Positions 21,247 through 31,776 are shown, counted from the stretch's first letter. The stretch is DNA of 64,000 nucleotides from Phymatolithon calcareum (GCA_977006965.1 OZ345358.1:930001-994000); one strand, 5' to 3'. The notes: generated by a model not told the origin, from the letters alone. Translations and numbers: made by a program.

Positions 21247-24200
21247 ATGCAAGAACATCCCGCCGCTAATGGCGAGGAGATCGACAGTAACTCCGTGCGC
21301 GAATCGGAGCCTGGCGATGCGCAAACAGAGGATGACCTTCTCACATCCCGCCCTGAGCGAAGCGACGAGTACACGGATGTGGAAGAGGTGGTGGAGGAGG
21401 ACGTGGAAGAGATTTTCGCGGATGACGGGGGCGTAGAACCGGCTGATAGCGACAGCGCTCCGGGGCCGGGCGAAGCGTTTGAAGTCGAGGACGACGATGT
21501 GGAGGAGGATGAAGAAGAGGATGATGTCGTCGAGGAAGGCGCGGAGGAGGCTGATGCCGCGGACGAAGAGCTCGATGTCTTCGAAGAAGAAGTGACCATT
21601 GAACGCTCGACTGAGGCAATTGTTGCTCCTGAATTATCTGAAAACGCGGAGGCTGACCTAGATGGGAAGGACGATACCGTTGCGGATAATGCGATCGCTG
21701 TGGATGAAAAATCTCCGGAAAATGCGGAAGAAGAACCTGCCACGGTGTCTGTACCGAAAGAAATCAACGCACAAGAGAACGAAATTGCCAGCGGTGAAGG
21801 AACTGGGAATCTTGACGTCTCTGTCATGGCTGCGGAATCAATGTCTATCACCAAGCCCGATGCGGCGTTGGACGATCCAGCGAGTACGGAAGCAAAGGAG
21901 CATGCGTCTTCCTTATTACCAACAACTTCAATTGCTGATAAGCGCGCAAAGGCGGAAACTGTAGTACCAGATCATCCTATGTCTACACGTCATGACTCTG
22001 CCAAGAACGCAACTCCTTTCGGACAGACAACGCCGTCTCTCTTCGGAAACCCGAAACCTGAGCAAGCTGAAAAATCGTCTGGACCAATAGCGAGCATCCC
22101 AAGGAGCGAAGGAGCGAAGACCAGTGGCGATGTGTGGAAGTCTACTGGGAGAGCTGGAGCAGAACTTACTCCCAAACCGTTGTTTGGAAGCGGATCCTCT
22201 TTCGGTGCATCGCCATTTAATCCTGTGGAAAGCAAGACGATGAACTTGGGCTCCGAGCCAGTGAAGACGCGTTTATTTGGAGTGGGAGCTCCCGTGTCGG
22301 AAAAGCCGGGTTTATTTTCATTGGAGAAGGCGACCGCTGTAGATGATAATTTAGCGTCAAGTGTGGTGGAACCAACCGTCGCGGTATCCGTCCCGGCTGA
22401 AAGCAAGGCACAAGAGAACGAAAATGCGGTCAAGGAAGGAACTGGTAACCAAGAACGCTCATTTAAGGCTGCGGAATCAATGTCTGTTACAAAGCTCGAT
22501 TCGACTTCGAGCGAACCAGCGATTACGGAAGCGAAAGAGCACCAGATTTCCTCGATTCCCATAACTTCAAGTGCTGGCACACTAGCAAAAGCGGAAACTT
22601 TGACACGAGATAATTCCATGTCGGCCGAGCCTGACTCGGGCAAGAACCCAACCGCTTTCGGGCAGGCAGCACCACCTCTCTTCGGAAGCCCGAAACATGA
22701 ACAAGCTGAGAAAGCGTTTGGACTAATACCGAGCGTCCCATGGGGCGAAAGAGCGAAGGCCAGTGGCGATATATGGAAGTCGGCGGGGACAGCTGGAGCA
22801 AAACTAGCGCCCAAACCGTTGTTTGGAAGTGCGTCCTCGTTCGGTGCACTGCAATTTAAACCTGCTGAAAGTACGGCGATGAATTTGGATACCAAGGCAG
22901 CTGGGACAGCCGGGGCAAGCGTGCCGCCCAAACCATTGTTTGGGAGTGCGTCCGCGTTCGGTGCGCCGCAGTTTAAACCTGCGGAAAGTAAGGCGGTGAA
23001 CTTGGATGCAAAGGGAACTGGGACAGCCGGAGCAAGCGTCCCCTCAATGCCACTTTTTGGAAGTGCTTCCTCGTTCGGTGCGCCGCAGTTTAAATCTTGG
23101 GAAAGTACGGCGGTGAATTTGGAAACAAAGGCAGCTGGGACAGCTGGAGCAGGCGTGCCGCCCAAACCGTTGTTTGGAAGTGTGTACTCATTCGGTGCGC
23201 CGCAGTTTAAATCTGCGGAAAGCAAGGCGATGAATTTGGACGCCAAGGGAGCTGAGGCGACCGAAGCATTTGTTCCGCCCAAAGCGTTGTTTGGAAATGC
23301 GACCTCGTTCGGTGCACCACAATTTAAACCCGCGGAAACCAAGAAGATGAATTTGGACACCAATGCTACTTCGACGGCCGGAGCAAGTGTATCGCCCAAA
23401 CCGTTGTTTGGAAGTACGACCTCCTTCGGTACTTCGCAATTTAAACCTGTGGAAAGGAAGGCGATGAATATGGACACTAATTCTGCTGGGACGGCCGGAG
23501 CAAGTGTACCGCCGAAACCATTGTTTGGAAGTACTACCTCGTTCGGTGCGCCGTCATTTAAACCTGCAGCGATGAATTTGGACACCAAGGCAGCGAAGGC
23601 GCCTTTATTTGGAATGGGAGCTCCCGCGACAGAAAAATCGGTTTCATTTTCAGTGGAGAAGGCAATTGCTGTGGATGATAATTCGATGGCAAATGCGGTG
23701 AAAGCATCTGTTGCCGGACCTCTTCCCGATAAAGGCAAGGCGCAAGAGAACGAAAATGCGGTTGAGGAAGGAACTGGTAACCAAGAACTCTCAACCAAGG
23801 CTGCGGAACCAATGTCTATCACCAAGCCCGATGCGCCTTCGGACGAACCAGCGAGTATGGAAGCAAAGGAGCACGCGTCTTCTTTATTACCGACAACTTC
23901 AATTGCTGATACGCTCGCAAAGGCGGAAACTGTAGTACCAGATCATCCTATGTCTACACGTCATGACTCTGCCAAGAACGCAACTCCTTTCGGACAGACA
24001 ACGCCGTCTCTCTTCGGAAACCCGAAACCTGAGCAAGCTGAAAAATCGTCTGGACCAATAGCGAGCGTCCCAAGGAGCGAAGGAGCGAAGACCAGTGGCG
24101 ATGTGTGGAAGTCGACTGGGAGAGCTGGAGCAGAACTTACTCCCAAACCGTTGTTTGGAAGCGGATCCTCTTTCGGTGCATCGCCATTTAATCCTGTGGA

Positions 24201-26190
24201 AAGCAAGACGATGAATTTGGACACCAAAGCCATGAGCACACCATTATTTGGGCTGGGAGTGCCCGTGACGAAAAAACCAGTTTCATTCTCTGTCATCCCC
24301 AGCTTTCAAACGTCTCTTAGTCCTGGTGCCCCAAATTTCGTCCCTGGGGCAGCTAAGCACCACTCAAGGTCCCTCTCAGCTGGAGACAAGTCCCCTGATA
24401 GCGATGTAGCCAAGAAAACTGCGCCAACGGATTCTGCACCAGCAGAGAAGCCTTCCAAGGAGTGGTCGCATCTGTTTGATAATGTAAGCCTTCTCATCGT
24501 GAAACGCAGTGCTCCAGAAGTGAAGAAAAGTGTTGTCGGAAAAAAAGAAGGTACATACAAGTTGGAACTGTTCAAGGACAAAAATGGTACTTTCTTGAAT
24601 GTCGTGCGTACAGATACGAAAGAGGAAGTTTATCTCTCGCTTAAGGTTGGTGCCGATGTTCTGAAGTGCGGCAGGATCAAAGGGCGGCCGGATAGACTTG
24701 CGGTGACAAGGCTTGGAAGTGCTGTACCGAAGGTCACGACGGAAGATGATCCAACCAAATTCTTCGCTGTGTTTCCCACAGAAGAAGATTGTTCTTCTCT
24801 TTTGGCTGCTTTTAGCCGCGCTATTGCTGTGGATCTGCCATCATCAGAGGGGGACAAAAGTAAGGAAGACCCATCAGTCAAAGTACATGAGGCACCTGCC
24901 GCGAAGCCTTCTCCCGCAAAATCAGCGCGCCCGCCGGCGAACACAGGGAAGTCCAATGCGCCTGTGCCTACAATCTCAAAGTCTGCCAAGCTGGCGGCCA
25001 AGAAGAGACTGGCGTTGCAGAGAATGCAGCTCGCGAAGTCTATGAAAATGAAAGGCAAGGCGATTCCTAGTTCAGTCTCTGCTGGAGTTGCACATAATCC
25101 TGATAAGCCGCAGGTCGCAGCGATATCTAAGCCTGCTTCTTTGGTTGCAAGCGTTGGAACGTCAACGTTGGCAGGGTCGTCTAAAGCGGAGAGCGGGAAT
25201 GCGGCATTTGTCTCGGGAGCGAAGCGTCAGGCAGGGGTTGCTTTTGAAAGTGCACCAACTGCGAAGAAGAAGAAAGGAGGTGGAGCCACAGGAAAGCAGA
25301 ACTTGCCTGCGACGGCATCATCAGGAAAAAATTTTCTGACCGCCACCCCCATGGAAGTGACAAAACCCGTTGCACCGGCGCCCCTTCCAGGCAAGGGACC
25401 AACTGTAACCGAAGTCGTGATTCCTCAAGTTCCAGACGCCACGAAGGTTGGCGGTATTGCATCTACGAACGACGAAACGAAGCTGCTTCGAAAGCAATTG
25501 GAAGAACTGACCTCGAAATATGACGTTGCTGTGCGAAATGCAAAAGAGTTGGAAAAATCAGCTGAGCGTAAACTCGCGGAGGCATTGAAAAAACAAAACG
25601 CACAAGAAAGTTCTTTGCTAGAGCTAGCACGAAATTTGGACTCAATGGAAAGTAAGAGCACGCAACTCACAGGGAATTGCGACGTTCTTTCTCAAATTGC
25701 TGACGAAGTACTTGATAGCGCAATCGAGGGACTTGACGTCGTGAGTTCTCGCCTAAAGGAAGCTATTTCACGGGGCTCAACAGACGCTCATTCATCCCTG
25801 GGCCAATGTCGTCCCCATTCCGCCGAAGACTATTTCGACCGGCTGTGGAGTTTTCGACCGTCAAAGTGGTATGGGTTTATGGAAAAAGGGGTGATAGATC
25901 CCCTGGAATGCGCGTTGCGCGGGTGGTACAACAGCGGCCCGAACCAACTGACGTCCTCTGACGGTGCCACCATCAAATTTGACGTGCAAACGCTGTCAAA
26001 CCCTGACCTGTATAACCAGGAAGTGAATCGAGTGCGAGCGCTAATCCTCGGAAAAGGACATGCGCTGTTGTCCGGGTGGCTTGCGAACAGTTGTCCGAAT
26101 GAATTCCGAACGCTGAGACCGAACATGAGCGCGAGAGAGAATGTCGCGAACAGAACTCCATCCCAATGGGCTAACTTCTTGCATAACTAA
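21247..26190 (+). CDS. FG-repeat nucleoporin-like protein with degenerate C3HC/NIPA domain
   Basis: A 1647-residue single-exon frame. In order: an acidic region (about 40-120); FG-repeat region (about 255-1008) with nine PLFGS-x2-SFG-type units plus PSLFG/PLFG motifs; a globular part at about 1072-1198 that may be a divergent PH/RanBD-like fold; a Lys/Ala-rich linker; a coiled coil (about 1408-1472); and a C-terminal domain (about 1525-1628) resembling the BIR-like C3HC domain of NIPA/ZC3HC1/Rsm1 (YFDRLWSFRPSKW, DPLECALRGWYN, GHALLSGW). In that family a Cys-x2-Cys and His-x3-Cys bind zinc; here the Cys pair reads TSSD and the last Cys is Ser, so zinc binding is probably lost. FG repeats bind transport receptors and ZC3HC1 sits in the nuclear basket, so a nuclear-pore basket role is the best guess. 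The first ATG (21247) is used; a TTG lies 24 bp earlier. Confidence 0.75.
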   Translation: MQEHPAANGEEIDSNSVRESEPGDAQTEDDLLTSRPERSDEYTDVEEVVEEDVEEIFADDGGVEPADSDSAPGPGEAFEVEDDDVEEDEEEDDVVEEGAEEADAADEELDVFEEEVTIERSTEAIVAPELSENAEADLDGKDDTVADNAIAVDEKSPENAEEEPATVSVPKEINAQENEIASGEGTGNLDVSVMAAESMSITKPDAALDDPASTEAKEHASSLLPTTSIADKRAKAETVVPDHPMSTRHDSAKNATPFGQTTPSLFGNPKPEQAEKSSGPIASIPRSEGAKTSGDVWKSTGRAGAELTPKPLFGSGSSFGASPFNPVESKTMNLGSEPVKTRLFGVGAPVSEKPGLFSLEKATAVDDNLASSVVEPTVAVSVPAESKAQENENAVKEGTGNQERSFKAAESMSVTKLDSTSSEPAITEAKEHQISSIPITSSAGTLAKAETLTRDNSMSAEPDSGKNPTAFGQAAPPLFGSPKHEQAEKAFGLIPSVPWGERAKASGDIWKSAGTAGAKLAPKPLFGSASSFGALQFKPAESTAMNLDTKAAGTAGASVPPKPLFGSASAFGAPQFKPAESKAVNLDAKGTGTAGASVPSMPLFGSASSFGAPQFKSWESTAVNLETKAAGTAGAGVPPKPLFGSVYSFGAPQFKSAESKAMNLDAKGAEATEAFVPPKALFGNATSFGAPQFKPAETKKMNLDTNATSTAGASVSPKPLFGSTTSFGTSQFKPVERKAMNMDTNSAGTAGASVPPKPLFGSTTSFGAPSFKPAAMNLDTKAAKAPLFGMGAPATEKSVSFSVEKAIAVDDNSMANAVKASVAGPLPDKGKAQENENAVEEGTGNQELSTKAAEPMSITKPDAPSDEPASMEAKEHASSLLPTTSIADTLAKAETVVPDHPMSTRHDSAKNATPFGQTTPSLFGNPKPEQAEKSSGPIASVPRSEGAKTSGDVWKSTGRAGAELTPKPLFGSGSSFGASPFNPVESKTMNLDTKAMSTPLFGLGVPVTKKPVSFSVIPSFQTSLSPGAPNFVPGAAKHHSRSLSAGDKSPDSDVAKKTAPTDSAPAEKPSKEWSHLFDNVSLLIVKRSAPEVKKSVVGKKEGTYKLELFKDKNGTFLNVVRTDTKEEVYLSLKVGADVLKCGRIKGRPDRLAVTRLGSAVPKVTTEDDPTKFFAVFPTEEDCSSLLAAFSRAIAVDLPSSEGDKSKEDPSVKVHEAPAAKPSPAKSARPPANTGKSNAPVPTISKSAKLAAKKRLALQRMQLAKSMKMKGKAIPSSVSAGVAHNPDKPQVAAISKPASLVASVGTSTLAGSSKAESGNAAFVSGAKRQAGVAFESAPTAKKKKGGGATGKQNLPATASSGKNFLTATPMEVTKPVAPAPLPGKGPTVTEVVIPQVPDATKVGGIASTNDETKLLRKQLEELTSKYDVAVRNAKELEKSAERKLAEALKKQNAQESSLLELARNLDSMESKSTQLTGNCDVLSQIADEVLDSAIEGLDVVSSRLKEAISRGSTDAHSSLGQCRPHSAEDYFDRLWSFRPSKWYGFMEKGVIDPLECALRGWYNSGPNQLTSSDGATIKFDVQTLSNPDLYNQEVNRVRALILGKGHALLSGWLANSCPNEFRTLRPNMSARENVANRTPSQWANFLHN
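21930..22248 (+). repeat. Near-identical internal duplication, copy 1
   Basis: About 320 bp of the FG-repeat gene, running from the AKAETVVPD segment to the ESKTMNL segment, is repeated almost base for base at 23907-24222; I count only about three differences. Neighbouring FG units are much more diverged, so this pair reflects recent duplication or gene conversion. Confidence 0.9.
22790..23580 (+). repeat. Tandem FG-unit array inside the nucleoporin-like gene
   Basis: Seven consecutive units of about 37-40 codons, each with a KPLFGS core, an SFGxxxFKPxE motif and an MNLDTK-like linker. Units differ at many bases, so the array is older than the duplication that flanks it. The repeated DNA keeps long open frames on the minus strand too, which I take as shadows. 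Confidence 0.85.
23907..24222 (+). repeat. Near-identical internal duplication, copy 2
   Basis: Second copy of the segment at 21930-22248, in the same frame and orientation. It carries one of the nine FG units and the PSLFG motif. Confidence 0.9.
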
Positions 26191-26392
26191 CGTGGGAAGT
26201 CTTTTCAGCCTGTTGCGAGGTGCATCGCTGCCTTTTAGAGTTGTTTTTACGAAGCGCATTTTACTGAGCCGGTGTTTCAGATTTGCGGGCTAGAATTGTA
26301 CAGTATTGGGCATTTTCACTAAAGGCTTCGCGAATGACGCTACGATGGCATAGTTTGAGCTCATTCGAATAATGGACGATCATTGCTGCAAT

Positions 26393-26640
26393 GAAGAGGG
26401 CGATATGGGATTCCTTTCTCAACGCGTTAACGGCATCTGCCAGCGGTCGACTGCAGAAGTACTTCCAGCTCTGGTAAGGAACCGTAGGATTCGTTTTCTT
26501 GATATTCGCACGAACAAGCAAGTTCATCTTTACTGTAAAGGCCTGCTTTGAGAGTGTCTCATGAACATATGTTCAGACTTAGACGCTCAAGGCTATATAG
26601 CCTTGAGCGTCTAAGTCTGATTTTTCGGAACCAATAGTAC
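26393..26640 (-). repeat. Dispersed repeat, copy A
   Basis: About 230 bp shared with 61198-61410; common blocks include gcatctgccagcggtcgact, ttgatattcgcacgaac and tactgtaaaggcctgctttg. On the minus strand part of it reads as the end of a protein frame (26261-26527), so it may be the 3' end of an unidentified transposon gene. This copy contains a perfect palindrome that the other lacks. Confidence 0.75.
26573..26620. repeat. Perfect 48-bp palindrome
   Basis: Two 24-base arms, exact reverse complements, centred on ggctatatagcc. In the related repeat at 61198-61410 only the right arm (gagcgtctaagtctga) is present, so the left arm was added locally. Confidence 0.95.
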
Positions 26641-26650
26641 TGTACCACTA

Positions 26651-28981
26651 CAGTAATGACCACAATTAGTGCGGACCGCACTAATTAGGAACATGAAAAT
26701 CCAAGCTGGAACCAACAATTAGTGTGGACCTCACTATTCAGGAACCTGGTATACTATTTAGGAACCCGCACTAATAGTTGTGACCAACAATTAGTGCGCC
26801 AGGTTTATAGAAACACTATTCTCGCCAGCAAGACGAGATATAAGAAAGGAAAGTACATATTGCTATTAGAAGACGACCGAGTGAATAAATTATACATCTT
26901 CCTGTATGTTCGCGGACTTCTCTCCAAGATCTGGTACTGGCTCCCCTTCGAAATGCACTTTATGCTCACGGACAATCTCTTGCAACTCTCTTTTCAACTG
27001 CGACACTTTCCACACCCCGTTTTCCATACCGAGACCGCATTGGAGCATTGCTTTTCTGGCCATGGTCATTCCGTTCGTGTCTTTGATATTGTTCACTTCT
27101 CTAATAACATCAGCAGCCAGCCGCAAGAAATAACCCTTCCCGGGATTTCTCAAGGCTCCTGAGTTCCTTCCATCCCGCCGGCCCGAGTCCTTGAAACCAT
27201 TACCGCTCATGATCTGATTCAATTTTCGCTTCTCCCACTTCTCTCTCCAAACAGACTTGATTTTGGCTATTACAAAAGAACCAGCAGGCTGAATCTTATC
27301 GGTCGCATTGACGCCGGCTTTTCTGAAACGGTGAAACTCAGACAGAATCTGACCATAAAGCCATAAAACCCAAGGTGATGTGCGAGGACCTCTTCCAGAT
27401 TGCGGTTTTAGAGGAAATCGTCGATTTGTCGACGATTCAGAGCGCGGATTGCTCTGCGTGACGCTGATAGACAGAGGACCACAAAATTGAGAGCTTAAAA
27501 TTGTCGCGCGCTGTTTACACCACCGACTGCACTTAGAACTGTCATTCTTCGGTTTTCCATTAAAGATGTCCGGAAAGTGTTCGATTGTTCGTGCGATGTG
27601 AAGAATCGGTGTTTCGTTCTCAATCATCCACTTTACCACCTTTCTCCGCTCTTCCTTAGTGGACACCTTCTGCAATGCCCGCTTCCTTCCCTGCCGTAAC
27701 GATGGTTCTGTCGTGGTATTTAGGTCACGAAAAACAGCCGGAGGAGCACTTAGCGGGAAGGCCAGGACGGGTGGTGTGGGGTCGTGGCTAGGAATGGGCG
27801 TGCATAGACGGGTGTGTTCGTGATTGCGTGAATCGTCGTTCTTCTCTCCGTCTGGATCTACATGAAGGGGGACATGAGAATTGGAGAGCACAACGGCTAG
27901 AATAGGAAGAAGTGTGTTCTCCAAGTCGCCGTCAATGTCCGAGCTTACATAGATTTCGAGTAGAATTTTCCATTGCCTTGCGATTGTATTGCCAGGATAT
28001 TTGCACAGAAACTCAAATACAGCAGTGGAGGCTTCGGGAACTCTGTCCTTGTTTTCTGAGATGGTCGATTGTTCTTGTCGAAGCCCATACGCCAAAGGCG
28101 GCTTTTTAGAGCAATGAGCTCTTTTTCTTCGTCTTCCAGCATATTGCAGAACGGTATACTGCTGGAGGTGATGTTCAATATCGAGATTTTGTTTTTCTGA
28201 TGACCGGCTTCAGGTATCGCTCTTTAAATGCCTTTTCAAATCGCTATTGTTCTTACAAAAAGTCATTAATAGTACACCATTGACGTAATGTATGCATCTC
28301 TTGCACAGAAAAGGACAAAAACTGGAGTTATGTTTTAACGAAGAGCGAAAGCATAAAGATTTTAACAAGAGATGGTTTGAAACTGGAGTTATGTTTTCTG
28401 GAGACGTAACACGAGCTGCTGTAGATGAAGTGCTGATAGCACTGTGACAGCAGAGATAAACTTGCTTGTTTTAATTTCCGGGTAACTTATGCGTCTCGAA
28501 TGCAGCACTTTACAGAGGTTTATAATGACAGCCTTACATAGTGTGAAAACGATTAAAATGTGTGCAGAGAGCTACTGTAGTGCCTTACATATCCTCGGAA
28601 TACAGTTGCTGCTCAGGTATCCAGCACCTTTCTCGACACTCCACTTCCAGCACCACCTTGCAGAGTGTAAATGAAATTCCATGGAAGCAGACACCCAGCG
28701 ATGCTCAGCACATAAAAGAGAGGCCCGTGCCAATGGATCTGAGGAGACTTTCCAAGCTACTGTCAGGTGGACAGTAGTACGTGGAAGATTTCAAGTTGAA
28801 AACAGCGCATGAGAATGATATAACCTTTCCGAAAAAAATTATTTTAGAGACCCTAATTAGTGCATCCACGCTAACAAAAAGAGGAGACAACAATTAGTGC
28901 GGCCCACACTAATTTGGAATCTGACGTACTAATTAGGAACCCGCACTATTTAGGAATCCGCACTAATTGTGGTCGTTACTG
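26651..28981 (-). mobile_element. pogo/Tc1-like DNA transposon, 2.3 kb
   Basis: The two ends are inverted repeats starting CAGTAAYGACCACAATTAG and flanked by TA on each side (26649-26650 and 28982-28983), the signature of Tc1/mariner/pogo elements. Subterminal sequence holds several more copies of the motif AATTAGTGCGG in both orientations, probably transposase-binding sites. One minus-strand gene lies inside. No DDE catalytic domain is visible in the frame, so this may be a partly deleted element. Confidence 0.8.
26890..28178 (-). pseudogene. HTH-type transposon protein (pogo/CENP-B-like), frameshifted start
   Basis: The main frame (26890-28095, about 400 residues) begins with TTG; the likely N-terminus (MNITSSSIPFC..., ATG at 28178) lies in another frame and runs into it near 28095, suggesting one frameshift. 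The middle has KVVKWMIENE ... FPDIFNGKPKN ... SRWCKQR, a pattern I associate with the N-terminal DNA-binding region of pogo/CENP-B-like transposon proteins, followed by a basic region (WREKWEKRKLNQ). A D-D-D/E catalytic domain is not visible. Encoded wholly inside the TIR element at 26651-28981. Confidence 0.5.
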
Positions 28982-29001
28982 TAGATTCTTCAAGAGTACT
29001 A

Positions 29002-29493
29002 CAGTCAATCCTCGTTAAATGGATCTTCGAACTTAGAATATCCTCGGTTTTCAGAATACAAGAGACATCCACGAATATGGTTTTAGGACAAATTTATCTA
29101 AATTGTAAGGTTTTAGAAAATTCGATATATGAATATTGTCAGTGCTTGAGTCACGGTGCATGCTTTAGATTTGCAAACGTTTTTGATTCAGTTTCACGGA
29201 GCATATTCAACACGTGGGCGCTTCGCTTTGCCGCGAACACAGCTGCTCAATTTCTAACACTGTTTTCTGGGATGAACATGTAACATATCCTTCAACGACG
29301 CGCATATGACGGGCAAATTTCGGGACATGGGGCATATGCAAGACATTTCGCCCGCATTTTCCGCTTTCGGTCATGATGGCACATACACGTGTAACACTAG
29401 AGGTATCATACAATTTCGATTCCGGAATATCCTTATAGTACCTGGACATCAGACCTTTCCACGTTGGACATGCAGGTTATCAAGGATTGACTG
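29002..29493. mobile_element. pogo-like MITE, 492 bp
   Basis: Ends are inverted repeats beginning CAGTCAATCCT (left continues CGTTAAATGGATC, right TGATAACCTGCATG) with flanking TA at 29000-29001 and 29494-29495. The end resembles that of the element at 57007-60884 (CAGTCAGCCCTCGCTAAGTG), so the two belong to related families. A short minus-strand frame (29207-29449) may be a remnant of the parent's gene. It sits only 18 bp from the preceding transposon. Confidence 0.7.
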
Positions 29494-29957
29494 TACACGA
29501 AATTTAGATGGATTCTGTATAACCTCTACAGTTGTTACTCAAATTACGTGCGCCATACACGAATACGTGAGCCTGGCAATCAATGCACGGAGACCTAGGA
29601 CCGAACGTCCAGAGGCCTGGCCTCCGGACCCGGTGACTGATACTTAGGACCATTCAAGTGTCATACCTTCTAGAGGAAGTAAAAAGTACTTCAGCAGCGC
29701 TGCCTAGAGACCAAGTGTATTTTTCATTTACATGTTTCTCGTTCAGTTTCGAAAATTGAATACTCTAAACAGTTTGGACATACATTTTATATTTTACTGA
29801 GGCCTTATAAAAAATAAAAACAAAATAGCGCTGTCGAAGCACGTGAGATTTCCGGAAGTCCTCCATTTAGCGCAAAAACATCACGATCTCAGACTTGCGT
29901 CATATCCTGTTGTATGGTTATGTTTTTATGGAAGTACACTGTACCTGGGGTCCCCAG

Positions 29958-30345
29958 CAGGGGTGGTGCGCAATCCATTGCTATTGCAATTAATTGCAAT
30001 TCGTAGCAATTCGACCCAAATTGGGTTCTGATGAAGAATTGCAATTCGAATTGCTGGTAGGTTGTACGAGAGTGTATAGTTCAACAAGTGCAGAATTGTC
30101 GGAAATAACGATAACTTCAAATGTATCATGCGTAGTACGTGGTAATTGGTTGTGTTGAACAGGCTATCGCAGAAGACGAAAGTTTCGTACACCTAGGAGA
30201 AGAGGCATGAATAAACAATTAACTTGACTATTGCGGGAAGTATTCAAATTGCAATCCGAATTGCTGACTAACCGTAGTGAGCAATTGAATTGTTTAATTG
30301 CACGACAAACAGCAATGTCGAGCAATGAGATTGGCACCACCCCTG
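29958..30345. mobile_element. hAT-like MITE, 388 bp, with 8-bp target duplication
   Basis: The ends are inverted repeats beginning CAGGGGTGGTGC and the element is flanked by gtccccag on both sides (29950-29957 and 30346-30353), an exact 8-bp duplication as made by hAT transposases. Inside, the words attgcaatt and caattgc recur in both orientations near each end and probably serve as subterminal binding sites. There is no coding capacity. Confidence 0.85.
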
Positions 30346-30353
30346 GTCCCCAG

Positions 30354-31551
30354 GCATGGTTACATTAGCATTCAGTACTTTACTCTTAAGAGTAAATTAC
30401 TGTACTCTTAACTGTCCACTAGAATTGTTTTTACTGGACAGCTACGCAAGTTATGTCTCTTGAACACGCAGGCCTGTTGTCAGAGCGACCTTCTTGAGAA
30501 TTCAATTTTTCGGCACACAATTGCCGCCCGCATAATATGCGTACACAGCGGGGGGTACGAAAATTGTCGAAAGGCCACATTAGCTGAAATCAGCACCCAC
30601 TCAAGAAAATTAGTAAAACATGGTGTACATGCATGTTGCTGCATAAGTTTTAGTTTCTTGGGTGCATTCATATGTTTCTCTTCTGCGTGACAGTCAATTT
30701 GAGCACCCGCTATATTGGACCTGTTTTTGTAACAAACTTCGTAACGCTCTGTAGCTGTTCCACATTTCAAGAAGTTGACATTCAAACTTGAAAAAAACAG
30801 AAAAAGTAAGAGCAATAGTGCACTGTAATGGAAAAGGTTCATCTTGTTCCATATATTTCAATCGGGCCTACATATTTTGAAATAAAATTTAATTTGCGCA
30901 CAATTTACAGTCGAAAGAAAACGCTGGTGCTAGATTAGATGTTTATTTTCGAAAATTTTTTGCAAATAACGAAATATTCTCAAATCAGTCTACGAATGAA
31001 TTTTTTTGTTTTCCTTATTACGTTCTAAAATTAAGACAAGACAAAACCCTAAACTTCTCTTTCATGCTCCAAATGAATATTAATGAGGTAGTTTCGTGAT
31101 ATATCAATCCTTTTCTCTTTAAAAAACAGGGTGCAGTAGAGGTGCAGAAAGCAATCGGCAATGAAATTTCTTTCGTCCTTGCCCACTCTGTACCCAATTT
31201 GCACCCTCACTGCGCACTACTATGAAGGCATAGTCCCGAGGGCCTTGCGGCAGTGACCAGGAACGCCCATGAGGGACACAAAGGGGACATATATACTAAA
31301 GACCTAGATGAAATGCCCCCAGCTATAGAGTGTCCAAAAAGAAAAAATAGTCCAAGCTTTAACTTTTAATGAATGCTCAAGTTCGAGTGCTACTAGTATA
31401 GATATTGGACTTGACAACTTGGATTCTCTTGATTTATCGCGTTCAAGAATAATTTTTTCTCCTCTACAAACTGTCAGCGAGCTTTTAATGGTACAGTGGT
31501 ACGGCTGTAGAGGTAATTAAATACTTTTTGGGTACGACTCGCGATAATAGC
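30354..31551. other. AT-rich space without a gene
   Basis: About 1.2 kb, low GC; only short frames without recognisable similarity. The minus-strand frame 30480-30842 has a hydrophobic start (YSALLLLLFLFFSS) resembling a signal peptide, but no other support. Confidence 0.4.
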
Positions 31552-31566
31552 ACTTGCTCAATTCCA

Positions 31567-31776
31567 GGCCACCCGGTTGGAGACTCAGGAGAAGGACCAT
31601 CGACCAGTAAAGAGACCCCAACAAGCGGTACTGACGGTTGCGAACAAGGCGTAGAGCACGCAGACATCTCGGTGACCAGTAAGCCCCAATCTATCATTGG
31701 AGACCCAGACAAGGATGAAATACCTGTAACTCCCATCGCAAACTCGGAGCAAGTCACGTTCCAAAATGATTTTTAA
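31567..31776 (+). pseudogene. LINE ORF1, C-terminal 69 codons
   Basis: The tail of ORF1, rich in Ser, Thr, Pro, Gly and Asp, open from the truncation point to a TAA at 31774. It overlaps the ATG of ORF2 (31766) by 11 bases, an arrangement consistent with reinitiation. Nucleic-acid-binding motifs of ORF1 were lost with the 5' part. Confidence 0.6.

Noticed and set aside
21135-23825. Long minus-strand frames opposite the FG-repeat gene (239 and 611 codons)
   Set aside because: They are complementary to the repetitive plus-strand coding sequence, consist of low-complexity Ser/Ala/Leu repeats and arise from its codon bias.
1143-26190. A Polinton/Maverick or virus-like element, suggested by the Ulp1-like protease
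   Set aside because: No protein-primed DNA polymerase B, retroviral-type integrase, packaging ATPase or capsid protein is recognisable, and a KDZ transposase is present instead.
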